From NCBI GenBank assembly GCA_021201395.1, contig JAJQFB010000045.1, forward strand, positions 1 through 54,647: a DNA stretch of 54,647 nucleotides, given 5' to 3'. How positions within the stretch are numbered: the first letter of the stretch is position 1; each line of letters starts with the position of its first letter. Positions 35,571 to 45,756 of this stretch are shown piece by piece. Made by a program: the position numbers and the translations under genes. The stretch comes from Clostridiales bacterium. Its GTDB lineage: Bacteria > Bacillota > Clostridia > Lachnospirales > CAG-274. The notes under the pieces are model-generated. The model was not told the origin of the DNA. It made no database searches and saw nothing but the letters and a program-made list of their open reading frames with translations.

Positions 35571-37691
35571 ATGAAATCACTTGTAATAGCGGAAAAGCCC
35601 TCTATGGGTCGTGACATAGCGAAGGTTCTAGGAGCCGACAACAAGGGCGACGGCTTTTTATATAACGACAGTTTCATAGTAAGCTGGGCTTTCGGCCATT
35701 TGGTAGAGCTTTACGACCCCGAGGATTACGATGAGGGGCTTAAAAGGTGGAAAAGGGAAACCCTCCCCATTATACCCGATGAAATAAAGCTTAAGGCCTC
35801 TAAGGACGGCAAAAAACAGCTTAATATTCTTAAAAAGCTTATGAACGACAAAGAGGTTGACCGCCTTATCTGCGCCACCGACGCAGGCCGTGAGGGAGAG
35901 CTTATTTTCAGGTATATATACAAATTTTTAAAGTGTAAAAAGCCCTTTTCCCGTCTTTGGATTTCCAGTATGACCGACAAGGCCATAAAGGACGGCTTCG
36001 ACAGCCTTAAGGACGGGGGAGAGTACGACCTGCTCTACAACAGTGCAAAATGCCGAAGCGAGGCGGACTGGCTTGTAGGCATAAACGCCACGAGAGCCTT
36101 TACCCTTAAGTACAATGTGCTTTTAAGCATAGGCCGCGTACAAACTCCCACGCTTGCCATAATATGCGAAAGACAAAAGGAAATAAATGCCTTTGTTCCC
36201 GAAGATTATTTTGAAGTAACGGCGGATTTCGGCGAATATAAGGGCCTTTGGGCGGATTTAAAGAAAAACAGCTCCAAGGTAAAAACCGAGGAAGAGGCGG
36301 CTGAAATCATAGCGGAAACAAAGGGAAAAGAGGGCTTCGTAAAAAATGTTAAAAACGAGGAAAAGTGGCAGGCTCCCCCACTTCTTTACGACCTTACGGA
36401 GCTGCAGAGGGACGCCAACTCAAAATTCGGCTTTTCCGCACAGAAAACACTTTCTATAGCCCAAGAACTTTACGAAAAGCGGAAGATGATAACCTACCCC
36501 AGAACCGACAGCCGCTATCTCTCAGACGATATGATACCCAAAATACATTCTACCCTAAGGCTTCTCTCTCTTACAGACACCTACAGGGAAATGGCCGAAA
36601 GAGTAGCAAGCCTTGAGAAGCTTCCTCTGTCAAAGAGGATTATAGACAACCCAAAAATAACCGACCACCACGCCATAATCCCCACAGACGGCAGGCTCCG
36701 CCCGGAGGCCTTAAGCGATGAGGAATTTAAGGTTTTCGACCTTATAGCAAGGCGGTTTACGGCGGTTTTCTACCCCTATTACGTCTATAACACAACCACA
36801 ATAATAACGGAGGTAAACTCCCACAGCTTCGTCACAAAGGGTACAACCGTAAAAGACCCGGGGTGGACGGCTTTAAACATAGCCGGAAAAAAGGAGAAAA
36901 AGGAAGAGGTTCTTCCAAACGTAACAAAGGGTCAGCCCCAAAGGGCGGTTAAGGTTACGAAAAAGAAAAAGCAGACAAAGCCCCCGGCTCTGTATACAGA
37001 AGCGGCTTTACTTTCCGCTATGGAAAACGCAGGCAGGTTTGTGGAGGACGAGATCTTAAAGGAACAGCTTAAGGAAAACGGTTTGGGAACCCCGGCCACC
37101 AGAGCCGGCATAATAGAGCGGCTTATTGCCGTAAAATACATAGTCAGAAAGGGAAAGAGCCTTGTTCCCACGGAAAAGGGAATGAAGCTTATTGAGGTCT
37201 GCCCTAAGGAGCTTAAAAGCCCCGAAACCACAGGCCGTTGGGAAAAGGGGCTTCGCTCCGTTTCAAAGGGGAAGATGGAGCCCGACAGGTTTATGGGCAG
37301 CATAAAACGCTATGTGAATTTCCTTGTAGCTAATCCCTTTAACACAAACACGGGGGTTGTTTTTGCCGCCGAGGAGATAAAGGCCTCTAAAAAATCCGCC
37401 GCAAAGACCTTCGGTGCCTGTCCTTTCTGCGGCCGGCCCGTTTTGGAAAACACAAAGGCCTTTTACTGCGGAGGCTGGAGAAACGGCTGTAAATTTACTG
37501 TTTGGAAAGACGAGCTTAAGACCTACGGCGGAGAGGTAACGGGAGTTTTAATAAAAACCCTGCTTAAAGAGGGAACGGTTAAGGACGTCCCCCTGACACT
37601 GCCCCAGACGGGAGAAAAATGCAGGGCGGACATAATTATTAACAAGGACATAAAGGGTCTTTTGGAGCTTAAAAACCTTAAAAGAATTTAA
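35571..37691 (+). CDS. topB: DNA topoisomerase III
   Basis: 706-aa type IA topoisomerase; relaxes or decatenates DNA through a single-strand 5'-phosphotyrosine link. Toprim domain: AEKPSMGRDIA with Glu8, and TDAGREGELI (104-112). Catalytic Tyr309 is in MITYPRTDSRYLSDDM. The core also shows SIGRVQTPTLAII and ITDHHAIIPT (in parts DHHAIIPT). A single C-terminal zinc-ribbon-like domain has ACPFCGRPV...FYCGG. Length is typical of chromosomal TopB, so no plasmid origin is implied. Confidence 0.95.
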   Translation: MKSLVIAEKPSMGRDIAKVLGADNKGDGFLYNDSFIVSWAFGHLVELYDPEDYDEGLKRWKRETLPIIPDEIKLKASKDGKKQLNILKKLMNDKEVDRLICATDAGREGELIFRYIYKFLKCKKPFSRLWISSMTDKAIKDGFDSLKDGGEYDLLYNSAKCRSEADWLVGINATRAFTLKYNVLLSIGRVQTPTLAIICERQKEINAFVPEDYFEVTADFGEYKGLWADLKKNSSKVKTEEEAAEIIAETKGKEGFVKNVKNEEKWQAPPLLYDLTELQRDANSKFGFSAQKTLSIAQELYEKRKMITYPRTDSRYLSDDMIPKIHSTLRLLSLTDTYREMAERVASLEKLPLSKRIIDNPKITDHHAIIPTDGRLRPEALSDEEFKVFDLIARRFTAVFYPYYVYNTTTIITEVNSHSFVTKGTTVKDPGWTALNIAGKKEKKEEVLPNVTKGQPQRAVKVTKKKKQTKPPALYTEAALLSAMENAGRFVEDEILKEQLKENGLGTPATRAGIIERLIAVKYIVRKGKSLVPTEKGMKLIEVCPKELKSPETTGRWEKGLRSVSKGKMEPDRFMGSIKRYVNFLVANPFNTNTGVVFAAEEIKASKKSAAKTFGACPFCGRPVLENTKAFYCGGWRNGCKFTVWKDELKTYGGEVTGVLIKTLLKEGTVKDVPLTLPQTGEKCRADIIINKDIKGLLELKNLKRI

Positions 37692-37815
37692 AAAGGCCTT
37701 TTGCCGGGGAAAATAATTAAATTTTTATGAAAACTATGGATTTATATGTAATTTTGCGTTATACTATAGAATACGGAAAAAGAAAGTAATAAAAAATTAA
37801 TTTTCGGAGGCGGCT

Positions 37816-39210
37816 ATGAAAAAGAAAACATTTTTACTTTTAACGATTTTTATAATGGTTCTTACACAGAGCTTTATACTTAACACATACGGCTACACAA
37901 GTATTGTAAGAGTGGGGCTTACAACAAACTTCTACGGTTTATCCTCTGTTGACATAGGAGGTCAAAGTCTTACGGCAGGCTACTCCACAGGCAGCAGCTT
38001 TTATGATATAGGATATTTTGATTTTTCACAGGGGGCTCAGGCTTCTAAGTCCTACGCATATTACATAGCCGTAGGGGGAAGCTTTTCCGATTTTGACAGC
38101 GCTAAGGCCTACAGCTTAGGTCTTACGGGCTACAGCTCCGTTCCCGCCTATAAGGGAAACGGAATCTGGAACGTATACATAGGCCCCTATGAATCCCGGG
38201 AAAGAGCACAGGCCGCAAGCCAAAACTATCCCTATGACGCCCTTGTCTGCGTTCCGGGGGTATATACAGTGTCTGTTTCGGCTGTATCCGGCGACAGCTT
38301 CATATATGACTACAGCGGCGGCTGTTTTGCCGTGGCCGGAGACAGCTATACAAAAATAGGAAGCTCCTCCTACAGGGGATACATTGAATTTTACCCCGAG
38401 GGGTCGGGCTTTACGGCTGTAAACGTTGTTTCCCTTGAAACCTATCTCTGCGGTGTTGTACCCTCGGAGGTGCCCGGCGAGTGGAACGAGGAAGCCCTTA
38501 AGGCACAGGCCGTAGCCGCAAGAACCTACATATTAAACAGGCTTGAAAGCGGAACGGGGGAATCCGCAGGCTATGATATTTGCGACAATGCCCACTGTCA
38601 GATGTACACGGGAACCGCAAGCGAAGCCGCTTCAACCACCGCCGCCGTAAACGCCACGGCAGGTCAGGCTATAACCTATGAGGGGCAGCTTATAAATGCC
38701 GTTTATTCCTCCTCAGCCGGCGGAGTAACAGACGACAACGTAAACGTATGGGGAAACGACCTGCCCTATCTTAAGAGTGTACAGGAAATAGAGGGAACAG
38801 AGGTAGTAGAGTGGGAGCGTACATATACCTTTTCCGAGCTGACAAACCTCCTTGCGGCAAACGGCGCAGGCATAGGACAGCTTGTGTATGTAAGTCTTGA
38901 AAGAAGCGGTAACGGCAGAGTTTACTCTATGACCTTTTCGGGAAATCAGGGAACCTACACAATCGAAAAGGAAAATGTAAGAACCTTTTTCAACTCAAGC
39001 TCTCAAGGCTCCCTTATGAGCAGGGTTTTTGACATAAGCTTCATCTACAATGACAACAGCAGCGAATTTACACTTGAAATAAAGGGAAAGGGCTGGGGTC
39101 ACGGCGTAGGCTTAAGCCAATACGGTGCAAAATCTATGGCCGAGGCAGGCTATACATATGAAGAAATTCTCAAACACTACTACACGGGAGTTGAAATTGT
39201 TAATTATTGA
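37816..39210 (+). CDS. Secreted SPOR-SpoIID/LytB-domain protein
   Basis: 464 aa. Signal peptide through about residue 27, an N-terminal region of unknown fold, a SPOR-like domain (about 72-150; [30 protein letters not shown]) and a SpoIID/LytB domain (about 195-464). The latter shows [28 protein letters not shown] (in parts VPSEVP and [10 protein letters not shown]), ACC-type Cys residues [12 protein letters not shown], and the end [17 protein letters not shown]. SpoIID lyses denuded or intact glycan strands; LytB modifies amidase activity. It may be a vegetative paralogue rather than SpoIID of the engulfasome. The start follows GGAGG. queA is 1 bp downstream. Confidence 0.9.
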   Translation: MKKKTFLLLTIFIMVLTQSFILNTYGYTSIVRVGLTTNFYGLSSVDIGGQSLTAGYSTGSSFYDIGYFDFSQGAQASKSYAYYIAVGGSFSDFDSAKAYSLGLTGYSSVPAYKGNGIWNVYIGPYESRERAQAASQNYPYDALVCVPGVYTVSVSAVSGDSFIYDYSGGCFAVAGDSYTKIGSSSYRGYIEFYPEGSGFTAVNVVSLETYLCGVVPSEVPGEWNEEALKAQAVAARTYILNRLESGTGESAGYDICDNAHCQMYTGTASEAASTTAAVNATAGQAITYEGQLINAVYSSSAGGVTDDNVNVWGNDLPYLKSVQEIEGTEVVEWERTYTFSELTNLLAANGAGIGQLVYVSLERSGNGRVYSMTFSGNQGTYTIEKENVRTFFNSSSQGSLMSRVFDISFIYNDNSSEFTLEIKGKGWGHGVGLSQYGAKSMAEAGYTYEEILKHYYTGVEIVNY

Positions 39211-39211
39211 T

Positions 39212-40249
39212 ATGAAAACATCTGATTTTTACTATGAGCTGCCGCAGGAACTTATAGCCCAGAGGCCTCTTTCCGACAGGTCGGCTTCGAGGCTTTTGGT
39301 GCTTGACAAAAACAGCGGCAAAACAGAACACAAAATATTTAAGGACATAAAGGAATACCTTAATCCGGGGGACTGCCTTGTCGTAAACGAAACGAGGGTT
39401 ATTCCCGCCAGACTTATAGGTGAAAGGAAAAACACAGGGGCGAGGGTGGAAATTTTGCTTTTAAAGAGAATCGACACCCGCAGGTGGGAAACACTTGTTT
39501 ACCCCGGAAAAAAGGCCAAGCCCGGAAATGTTATCTCTTTCGGGGGCGGTCTTTTGGAGGCTGAGATTGAAGAGGTTGTAAACGACGGAAACAGAATCGT
39601 CAAATTCAGCTATGAGGGGATTTTTGAAGAGCTTTTGGACAGGCTGGGTCAAATGCCCCTGCCGCCATATATAACCGAAAAGCTTGAGGACAAAAACCGC
39701 TATCAAACCGTATATGCCAAAAACGACGGTTCCGCCGCAGCCCCTACGGCAGGGCTTCACTTCACAGAGGATCTTCTTAAGGAAATAGAGGATATGGGGG
39801 TTAAAATAGCCCGTCTTACCCTCCACGTAGGTCTGGGAACATTCCGCCCGGTCAAGGTTGAGGACGTTTCAAGCCACAAAATGCACTCTGAATTTTACTC
39901 TCTTTCACAGTCTCAGGCGGATATTATAAACGAAACAAGAGAAAAAGGCGGCAGAGTCGTCGCCGTAGGCACCACCACCACAAGAACCCTTGAATCCATA
40001 GCGGACGAAAGGGGCAGGGTAACGGAAAAAAGCGGCTGGACAGACATTTTTATATATCCCGGCTATAAATTTAAGCTTGTGGATAACCTTATTACAAATT
40101 TTCATCTGCCCGAATCCACTCTTGTTATGCTTGTAAGCGCCCTTGCCGGAAAAGAAAACATAATGAGAGCCTATAAAGAGGCCATCGACAGAAAATACCG
40201 CTTCTTTTCATTCGGAGACGCTATGTTTATTACAACATTAGATGTATAG
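39212..40249 (+). CDS. queA: tRNA preQ1 S-adenosylmethionine ribosyltransferase-isomerase
   Basis: 345 aa. It makes epoxyqueuosine from preQ1-tRNA using SAM. Family motifs: [19 protein letters not shown] at the N-terminus, [18 protein letters not shown], and [10 protein letters not shown] with [11 protein letters not shown]-like [11 protein letters not shown]. The start chosen is the ATG at 39212 because it matches family N-termini. It has no close ribosome-binding site, while a TTG at 39197 lies six bases after GGGAG and would add five residues. The gene starts one base past the SpoIID-like stop, so coupling is likely. tgt and other queuosine genes are not nearby. Confidence 0.94.
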   Translation: MKTSDFYYELPQELIAQRPLSDRSASRLLVLDKNSGKTEHKIFKDIKEYLNPGDCLVVNETRVIPARLIGERKNTGARVEILLLKRIDTRRWETLVYPGKKAKPGNVISFGGGLLEAEIEEVVNDGNRIVKFSYEGIFEELLDRLGQMPLPPYITEKLEDKNRYQTVYAKNDGSAAAPTAGLHFTEDLLKEIEDMGVKIARLTLHVGLGTFRPVKVEDVSSHKMHSEFYSLSQSQADIINETREKGGRVVAVGTTTTRTLESIADERGRVTEKSGWTDIFIYPGYKFKLVDNLITNFHLPESTLVMLVSALAGKENIMRAYKEAIDRKYRFFSFGDAMFITTLDV

Positions 40250-40356
40250 TTTTTACTGAATATTATGATGTTATGGAGAATCGGCTGTGAATAATTTCAG
40301 AGAACTTATTGATGAATATAGTATAGAGAGATTTTTTGGGGGCAGGTGGTTAAGCT

Positions 40357-40947
40357 ATGGAAAAGATTTTATTTTTGGGGGACAGTCTGACGGACTGCGA
40401 AAGGCTTTACAGCCCAGACGGTTTGGGAGAGGGATATGTTAAACTTCTGAGTAAGAGGCTTCCCTACAGGCTTGTAAACAGAGGCTTTAACGGCTTTACC
40501 GCCGCAGACGTAAACAGGCAGCTTAATATTTTTTTACAGGATTCGCCTGAATATATAAGTCTGCTTGTGGGGGTAAACGATGTTCCCTCTGTTTTGGGGG
40601 ACACAAACACTGCTTTTAACAGATTTTCAAAAAGCTATGAGAGCATATTGCAGGGGCTTTCGGCCTACAGGGACAATACTCTTATAATTATTCCCTTTAT
40701 ATTTACAACTCCTGCGGAATTTATTTTGTGGCGGAAAATACTGGGTGTTATGAACAATGAGATAAAAAGGCTCTGCAAAAAACACAGCTTTAAAAATATT
40801 TTGGATATGGAGGCGGTTTTCGCAGAGGAAGCTTCGGCAAGAGGAGAAGCCGCCCTGACCGTTGACGGAATCCACTTAACCGAAACAGGCCACGAAATTT
40901 TAGCGGAAAACTGGCTTAAGGCCTTTAAAAACATAACAGAAAAATAA
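40357..40947 (+). CDS. Cytoplasmic SGNH/GDSL-family hydrolase
   Basis: 196 aa, without a signal peptide. Block I ILFLGDSLTD (Ser10), block III GVNDV (Asn in the oxyanion hole), block V DGIHLT with Asp and His in the standard DxxH spacing. Members are esterases of broad substrate range. It differs from the three secreted SGNH paralogues in length and sequence. A short leader frame at 40287-40442, in another frame with its own GGAG, overlaps its start; see findings. It is the last gene before a terminator. Confidence 0.87.
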   Translation: MEKILFLGDSLTDCERLYSPDGLGEGYVKLLSKRLPYRLVNRGFNGFTAADVNRQLNIFLQDSPEYISLLVGVNDVPSVLGDTNTAFNRFSKSYESILQGLSAYRDNTLIIIPFIFTTPAEFILWRKILGVMNNEIKRLCKKHSFKNILDMEAVFAEEASARGEAALTVDGIHLTETGHEILAENWLKAFKNITEK

Positions 40948-40951
40948 TATA

Positions 40952-41000
40952 AAAAAGGTTATATGCACAATCAAACAAAATCCTGCATATAACCTTTTTA
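40952..41000. terminator. Bidirectional terminator
   Basis: AAAAAGGTTATATGCA / TGCATATAACCTTTTT perfect 16-bp stem with a 16-nt loop, between convergent genes. Confidence 0.9.
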
Positions 41001-41019
41001 TATTTATATTATTATTCTG

Positions 41020-42978
41020 TCACTCTATAACACCCTGAAACCTAAGGCCGTAATAGCTGTTTTCCATATAGGCGTAAAGGCCGCTGTAAAGGCTGTCCTC
41101 CTGCCATATTTTAACAGGCAGTATAACCACACCGCCGCCCATTTCTATTTTAAGCTCCCGGAACATTGAGGGGTCTGTGTTGTCTATGATTTCCTCGGAA
41201 ATAATCTCCGTTTCCTTAGGGTCGGAAATGTCGTACATAGTCATTTTTATTGAGGGATAAGCTATACTTTCCTCTTCGGGGCTGTCCTCCTCAGACAAGC
41301 TTTCTTCCTCCGATGGTTCGGAAGCTTCCTCAAGGGCTGCCATTTCCTCGGGTGTTATCTGCGTAAATCCTATAATCCTGTTGTCGCTGTAAAGATACAT
41401 TTTTTCATCGGGAATATCAAGATTTCCCAAAATTTCACCTGTTTTTGAATCTATAACGGCAATGTTATCCTCTTCAAGGGCGAAAATACGCTTTTCCCCC
41501 TCTGTGAGACTTCGGGGATTTATATCAAGGTTTGGATTAAGGGCGCTTACGTCCAAAAGACTGTCAAGAACATATATATTTGAGGTTTTGTCATTGTTTT
41601 GTGTTATAAAAACAGGCTTTTCTCTTGCTGTAAGAGCCGCTGTTCCCTCGATTCTCGTTTTTCTTTGGAAAACAACCTCGCCTCTTTCAAAACTCAGCTT
41701 ATATACGTTTGAATGGGCTTCATCGCTGTCGCCGTAGATACGGTTATTATCTGCTTCGGCTGCATATATGCCGCTTTCACAGAAGGTAAAGCTGCCGTCC
41801 GTACCGAAAAAAGATGAAATTACGGCAGGCTCGCTTAATTTGTTTAAGTTTATGCCGCAGATATTTAAAATGCCACCGCCGCTGACTTCGGGGAAATATC
41901 TCATATTTTCATAGTCCGTGGGGACAAAGCCGTTTTCGTCCTCTGCACTCTCCTCAGGAGTGCTGAGAGTACAGAAATAGAAATAGCCGTCACTGTAAAG
42001 AACGCCCTCAGGGCTTCCCTCCATAGCAACATATTTCCTTATAATGCCGTATTCACCGCTCATATCTATCAGGCAAAAAGCCGCCTTGTTTCCCTTAGTG
42101 CCGCTTACGCAGACATAGCCCTGACTGTAGTCTATTTTTTCAGCCGAAAAGCCTGTAGGCAAAACAAGAGAGCAAAGCCTGTTGTGTTCCCCGTAGGGAA
42201 GATCGTCCGCCTTTATAACTCTTCCGCCGGCTGTATAATACACATATTCGTCTTGACAGATTATATATAAATCCTGTTCGGTTTCGGTCTGCAAATATAC
42301 ATATTCATCTTCGGTTTCTTCATTTTCTTCGGCTTCTTCCCCGTCCTCGGGATAAAGTGACATAACCGTACTGTAGGACCCTGCGGCAGGGAGATTATAA
42401 ACAAGAGCCTTAACCTGTTCTATTGATTCCGTTTCCGTCTCGGCGTCAAATATGTTTTCGGTATTGCTTATTATAATAAGGCCGTCATAGTAAAAAAGCT
42501 CAAAGTCGAAAACCTCCACGAATGTCCTTACGGGAACGTAACAGTCCTCCCCGAAAATCTGAGGAGCATATTCAATTTCAATATTTCTGTCTCTTTCGGC
42601 GTCTGAAATAACCGCCTGGCTGCTGCCTATATTCATAACGAGAGCCATATTGTTATATTTTATTGTGGCCTGAGAGGTTTTATCGCTGTATGAGGTTAAA
42701 GCGTTAAAGCCGTTTTTGTAAAAGCTTAAAGGGAGATAGGTTATATTGTTTTCCACAACAGGGGTTCGGCTGGTATTGTTTTCGTCTATAAAGGTCTGGT
42801 TTCTGCCCTTAAGCATAACGGAGCTTTCGTCGTATATAACAACGGCCTCCTCAAGCCTTTCGTTAAGCTTAACGGACACAAACTCCCTTTTCCCGTTCCC
42901 CATAAGCTGTACCGCAAGAATAACCAAAACAAATATAAAATATATTACAAGAATATATATAGGCAGCTTTTTATTCAT
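41020..42978 (-). CDS. Membrane-anchored protein: copper-amine-oxidase-like stalk domain plus probable beta-propeller
   Basis: 652 aa. One N-terminal anchor (residues 6-24), a copper-amine-oxidase N-terminal-like stalk domain (about 40-155; GEDCYVPVRTFVEVFDFELFYYDG is its conserved part, RTFVE with FYYDG), an acidic Glu-rich break (about 208-225), then repeated strand-rich units (LYSDGYFYFC, ESGIYAAEADNNRIYG, VYLYSDNRIIGF) consistent with a secreted beta-propeller. A further Ser/Glu-rich insert lies near 570. Function unknown; probably an envelope or wall-binding protein. The start is the ATG at 42978, six bases after AAAGGGTG; upstream in-frame TTG is rejected. It follows the FtsEX-M23 genes after a terminator. 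Confidence 0.75.
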   Translation of the reverse strand: MNKKLPIYILVIYFIFVLVILAVQLMGNGKREFVSVKLNERLEEAVVIYDESSVMLKGRNQTFIDENNTSRTPVVENNITYLPLSFYKNGFNALTSYSDKTSQATIKYNNMALVMNIGSSQAVISDAERDRNIEIEYAPQIFGEDCYVPVRTFVEVFDFELFYYDGLIIISNTENIFDAETETESIEQVKALVYNLPAAGSYSTVMSLYPEDGEEAEENEETEDEYVYLQTETEQDLYIICQDEYVYYTAGGRVIKADDLPYGEHNRLCSLVLPTGFSAEKIDYSQGYVCVSGTKGNKAAFCLIDMSGEYGIIRKYVAMEGSPEGVLYSDGYFYFCTLSTPEESAEDENGFVPTDYENMRYFPEVSGGGILNICGINLNKLSEPAVISSFFGTDGSFTFCESGIYAAEADNNRIYGDSDEAHSNVYKLSFERGEVVFQRKTRIEGTAALTAREKPVFITQNNDKTSNIYVLDSLLDVSALNPNLDINPRSLTEGEKRIFALEEDNIAVIDSKTGEILGNLDIPDEKMYLYSDNRIIGFTQITPEEMAALEEASEPSEEESLSEEDSPEEESIAYPSIKMTMYDISDPKETEIISEEIIDNTDPSMFRELKIEMGGGVVILPVKIWQEDSLYSGLYAYMENSYYGLRFQGVIE

Positions 42979-42996
42979 AATTAACACCCTTTAATA

Positions 42997-43035
42997 AAAC
43001 ACACAAATGGACGACTCGTAAACAAAGCCGCCCAT
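42997..43035 (-). terminator. Terminator of the ftsEX-M23 operon
   Basis: On minus, ATGGGCGGCT and AGTCGTCCAT pair (10 bp with two G.U) around 9 nt, followed by TTTGTGTGTTTT. Confidence 0.7.
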
Positions 43036-43077
43036 TATGCGGAAAAATTTCTGATAATTTCTGAAAATTTTAAATTA

Positions 43078-44280
43078 TTACAAATACGGGTTGGGGTCTA
43101 CATACTGGCCGTTTATTCTGACCTCAAAGTGGAGGTGGGCTCCCGTTGAATAGCCTGTGGAGCCTGCCTTTGCTATAACCTGACCCCTTACTACGGTTTG
43201 GCCTACAGATACGCAGAGGGTGGAATTATGGCCGTAGAGGGTTGAAAAACCGCCGCCGTGGTCTATAATTACACAGTTGCCGTAGCCGTTTCTTACGCCG
43301 GAGTAAATAACCGTTCCGTCGTCGGCGGCAACTATATCCGTTCCGTAGGGCGCTCTCATATCAAGGCCTGAGTGGAACTCGCCCGACCCTGAAATAGGGC
43401 TTGACCTATAGCCGTATACATCGTTTATGATACCTACATATGCCGGAACAGGCCAGAGGAACCGGCCGCCGCCGTAGCTGTAGATTTTGTTTGAACTTGA
43501 ATATGAATATGAGGCTGAATTGGCTGCCGCTGCCGCTGCCGCCTGTCTGGCCGCTTCGGCTTCGGCTTCCGCCTTTTGTATCAGGGACTTTATGTATTCG
43601 TTATCCTCTTCAAGATCCGCAAGCTGCTGGTTATAAGTGGCTTCGTCTGAACTGAGCTTTGAAATAAGCTCAAGCTTCTCCTGAACCTTGCTGTCAAGCT
43701 CTGACTTTTTTGCGGCTGTTTGGGCTGTTAAAACCTCAAGCTCGTTTTTATAGTCCTCTATTTCCGTTACCTTTGTGTTTATAAGGGTTTCGAGAGCCTG
43801 AAAATCCGCCAAAAGGTTGTTGTCATAGTCCACAATCCTGCTGACATATTCCATACGGTTAAGATAATCGCTGAAGCTGTCTGCGTTGAGCAAAATCTCC
43901 AAATAGCCTACGTTTCCCTCTTCATACATAACCCTGATTCTGCTTTTAAGGGTTTCATACTGGGCTTCTCTCTGTGCCGTGGCTGCGTCAAGCTCCGCCT
44001 GTGCCGCCGCAAGGTTTGCGTTTGTGTCGTCAAGGTTTTGAACCAGCTCTTCATATTCCGAGTTGACCTGATTAAGCTCGTTGTCAAGCTTTTCAACCTC
44101 GTCTTTAGCCGTAGATTTTTGAGCCGCAGTATCATCAAGCTGACTTTGAACCTCGTCCATTTTTTCTTCGTTCTGCTCCAGTTCTTCTTTATAGGCGGAT
44201 ATATCGTCCGCAAGACTTAGGGTAATGTTCCCTGCGGCCACAAGAGCAGCCATTGAAATTACCAAAATTTTTTTCTTCAT
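43078..44280 (-). CDS. M23-family murein hydrolase with coiled coil (EnvC/PcsB-like position)
   Basis: 400 aa. Signal peptide (KKKILVISMAALVAAGNITLSLA), a long coiled coil (about 28-240, Glu/Leu/Asp heptads), an Ala-rich hinge (AEAEAARQAAAAAAANSA near 240-255) and a C-terminal LytM/M23 endopeptidase. Zinc ligands are visible: His303 and Asp307 in HSGLDMRAPYG, and His384 in HLHFE. FtsEX controls amidase activators of this kind (EnvC, PcsB, CwlO) by ATP-driven conformational change. It lies 18 bp after ftsX, which supports that partnership. Confidence 0.92.
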   Translation of the reverse strand: MKKKILVISMAALVAAGNITLSLADDISAYKEELEQNEEKMDEVQSQLDDTAAQKSTAKDEVEKLDNELNQVNSEYEELVQNLDDTNANLAAAQAELDAATAQREAQYETLKSRIRVMYEEGNVGYLEILLNADSFSDYLNRMEYVSRIVDYDNNLLADFQALETLINTKVTEIEDYKNELEVLTAQTAAKKSELDSKVQEKLELISKLSSDEATYNQQLADLEEDNEYIKSLIQKAEAEAEAARQAAAAAAANSASYSYSSSNKIYSYGGGRFLWPVPAYVGIINDVYGYRSSPISGSGEFHSGLDMRAPYGTDIVAADDGTVIYSGVRNGYGNCVIIDHGGGFSTLYGHNSTLCVSVGQTVVRGQVIAKAGSTGYSTGAHLHFEVRINGQYVDPNPYL

Positions 44281-44298
44281 TAGTATTCACTTCCCGAA

Positions 44299-45756
44299 TT
44301 AAACTCTTAAATATTTTCTCATTGAGCTTGCTGAGCCTATTATTCCCAAAAGCATACCGAATATTATCGTAACGGGGGCTACATATATAAATATATCCAT
44401 AACGCTCTTAAATTCAACTATGTTGACAATAAAAGGCCATTTCTCGCCTATAAGGTGTATACACTCCGTATAGCCGAAGAAGCAAAGCAAGGTGGGAATT
44501 ACAGAGCCTATAAAGCCTATAAGCATACCCTCTATAACAAAGGGCCATCTTATAAACCAGTCTGTAGCGCCTACATATTTCATAATATTAATCTCGTTCT
44601 TTCTTATAACAACGGTAAGACGTATTGTGTTCATAATTATTGCTATGGAAATAACGCAGAGAATAGCCACAACTATAAGGCTGAAAATTCTGACGGCGGT
44701 GTTTATCTGAACAAGATAGGACGCTTCCTCCGTTGCGTGTCTTATTTTCTCTATTCCCTTATATTCATACTCGCCTATACCGTATTGTGAAGCGTCATAC
44801 TGATCTGTTCCGGCAACTCCGCCGTCGTTTTCACTTGAGCTGTAGCCTGAGCCGTCAATCTGAACATTTCCCCCTGCGGTAGCCGCAACGGCACTGTTCA
44901 TAGTGTCTAAAAGCTCCTGAGAAACGGTTGCGGGCTGGGTTGTCGGTTCTATTATTTCGTTTTCGGCTTCGGCTGTTGCTGCTTCGGCTGCGGTTTGAGC
45001 TTCTGTTTGGGCTGCGGCTGTTTGAGCCTCGGTTACGCTTGCTTCCGCATTTTCTCCCTCGGCTTCAAGGTCGGCCTGTGCGCCGCTTGTTACGGTTTCC
45101 GTGGCGGCTTCCGGGGCAGATGTTTCAGCCTGAGCCTGAGCCGCGGTTTGGGTTTCGGCTGCGGTTTCGCCCTCTGTTGTTTCGGGTTCAACTATGCCTA
45201 ATTCCTCCGCTTGTTTGCGTGTAATTTCGTTTCCGTTTTCATCGAGATATATTCTCTCTATTCCGTCGTCCTCTTCTTCGGCGGCGGCTGTGCTGTTAAG
45301 CTCCGTTTCAACGGAAACCCGGAGCATCTTAAGAGTCGCAACAACATCCGCCTGATACTTAGCGCCATCAAGGCTTATTTCATAGGAGGCCGGAATGGGA
45401 TTGTCGTCCCTTAAGCCCTCCAAAATAGAAGGGTTTTCCCATGTACTCATAGCATCGTCTAAATTGTCATCGGCTGACTTATATACAACCTCGGTTACAT
45501 GGTCTATGGCTCTTATGCTTTCGCCTATTTCCTCCGCCATTTCGTCGGTAACGTCAGAGCCTAAGAAAACAGTTATGCCTATTGTTTTCTCAATCTGTTC
45601 AAGCATATAGTCTATATTAAGACATATGCAGAGGGACAGAATAAGTATAAAGGAACAGGCCGCAACGGTGGCTATAGCGGCAAGGGACATAAAGCCGTTT
45701 TTAAACATACCTTTCATGCTCTGTCCCAAGTGATATTTAAAGGTTCTAAGCTTCAT
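44299..45756 (-). CDS. ftsX: FtsX, with a large acidic insert in the extracellular loop
   Basis: 485 aa against about 300 in B. subtilis. TM1 (residues 26-48), extracellular domain, then TM2-TM4 (about 354-378, 405-430, 455-478) as in FtsX. Residues about 154-331 (44764-45297) are extra: an Ala/Glu/Thr/Gln-rich low-complexity run with few aromatic residues, inserted in the extracellular domain between VATLKMLRVSVE and EYKGIEKIRHATEEA. The core FtsX sequence on both sides is intact (SYEISLDGAKYQADVVATL; IRLTVVIRKNEINIMKYVGAT). It overlaps ftsE by 11 bp. It relays ATP hydrolysis by FtsE to the wall hydrolase outside. Confidence 0.95.
   Translation of the reverse strand: MKLRTFKYHLGQSMKGMFKNGFMSLAAIATVAACSFILILSLCICLNIDYMLEQIEKTIGITVFLGSDVTDEMAEEIGESIRAIDHVTEVVYKSADDNLDDAMSTWENPSILEGLRDDNPIPASYEISLDGAKYQADVVATLKMLRVSVETELNSTAAAEEEDDGIERIYLDENGNEITRKQAEELGIVEPETTEGETAAETQTAAQAQAETSAPEAATETVTSGAQADLEAEGENAEASVTEAQTAAAQTEAQTAAEAATAEAENEIIEPTTQPATVSQELLDTMNSAVAATAGGNVQIDGSGYSSSENDGGVAGTDQYDASQYGIGEYEYKGIEKIRHATEEASYLVQINTAVRIFSLIVVAILCVISIAIIMNTIRLTVVIRKNEINIMKYVGATDWFIRWPFVIEGMLIGFIGSVIPTLLCFFGYTECIHLIGEKWPFIVNIVEFKSVMDIFIYVAPVTIIFGMLLGIIGSASSMRKYLRV

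Noticed and set aside
37685-37710. AAAAGGCCTTTT as a terminator after topB
   Set aside because: It is a perfect palindrome without a loop or T tract, so a weak candidate only.
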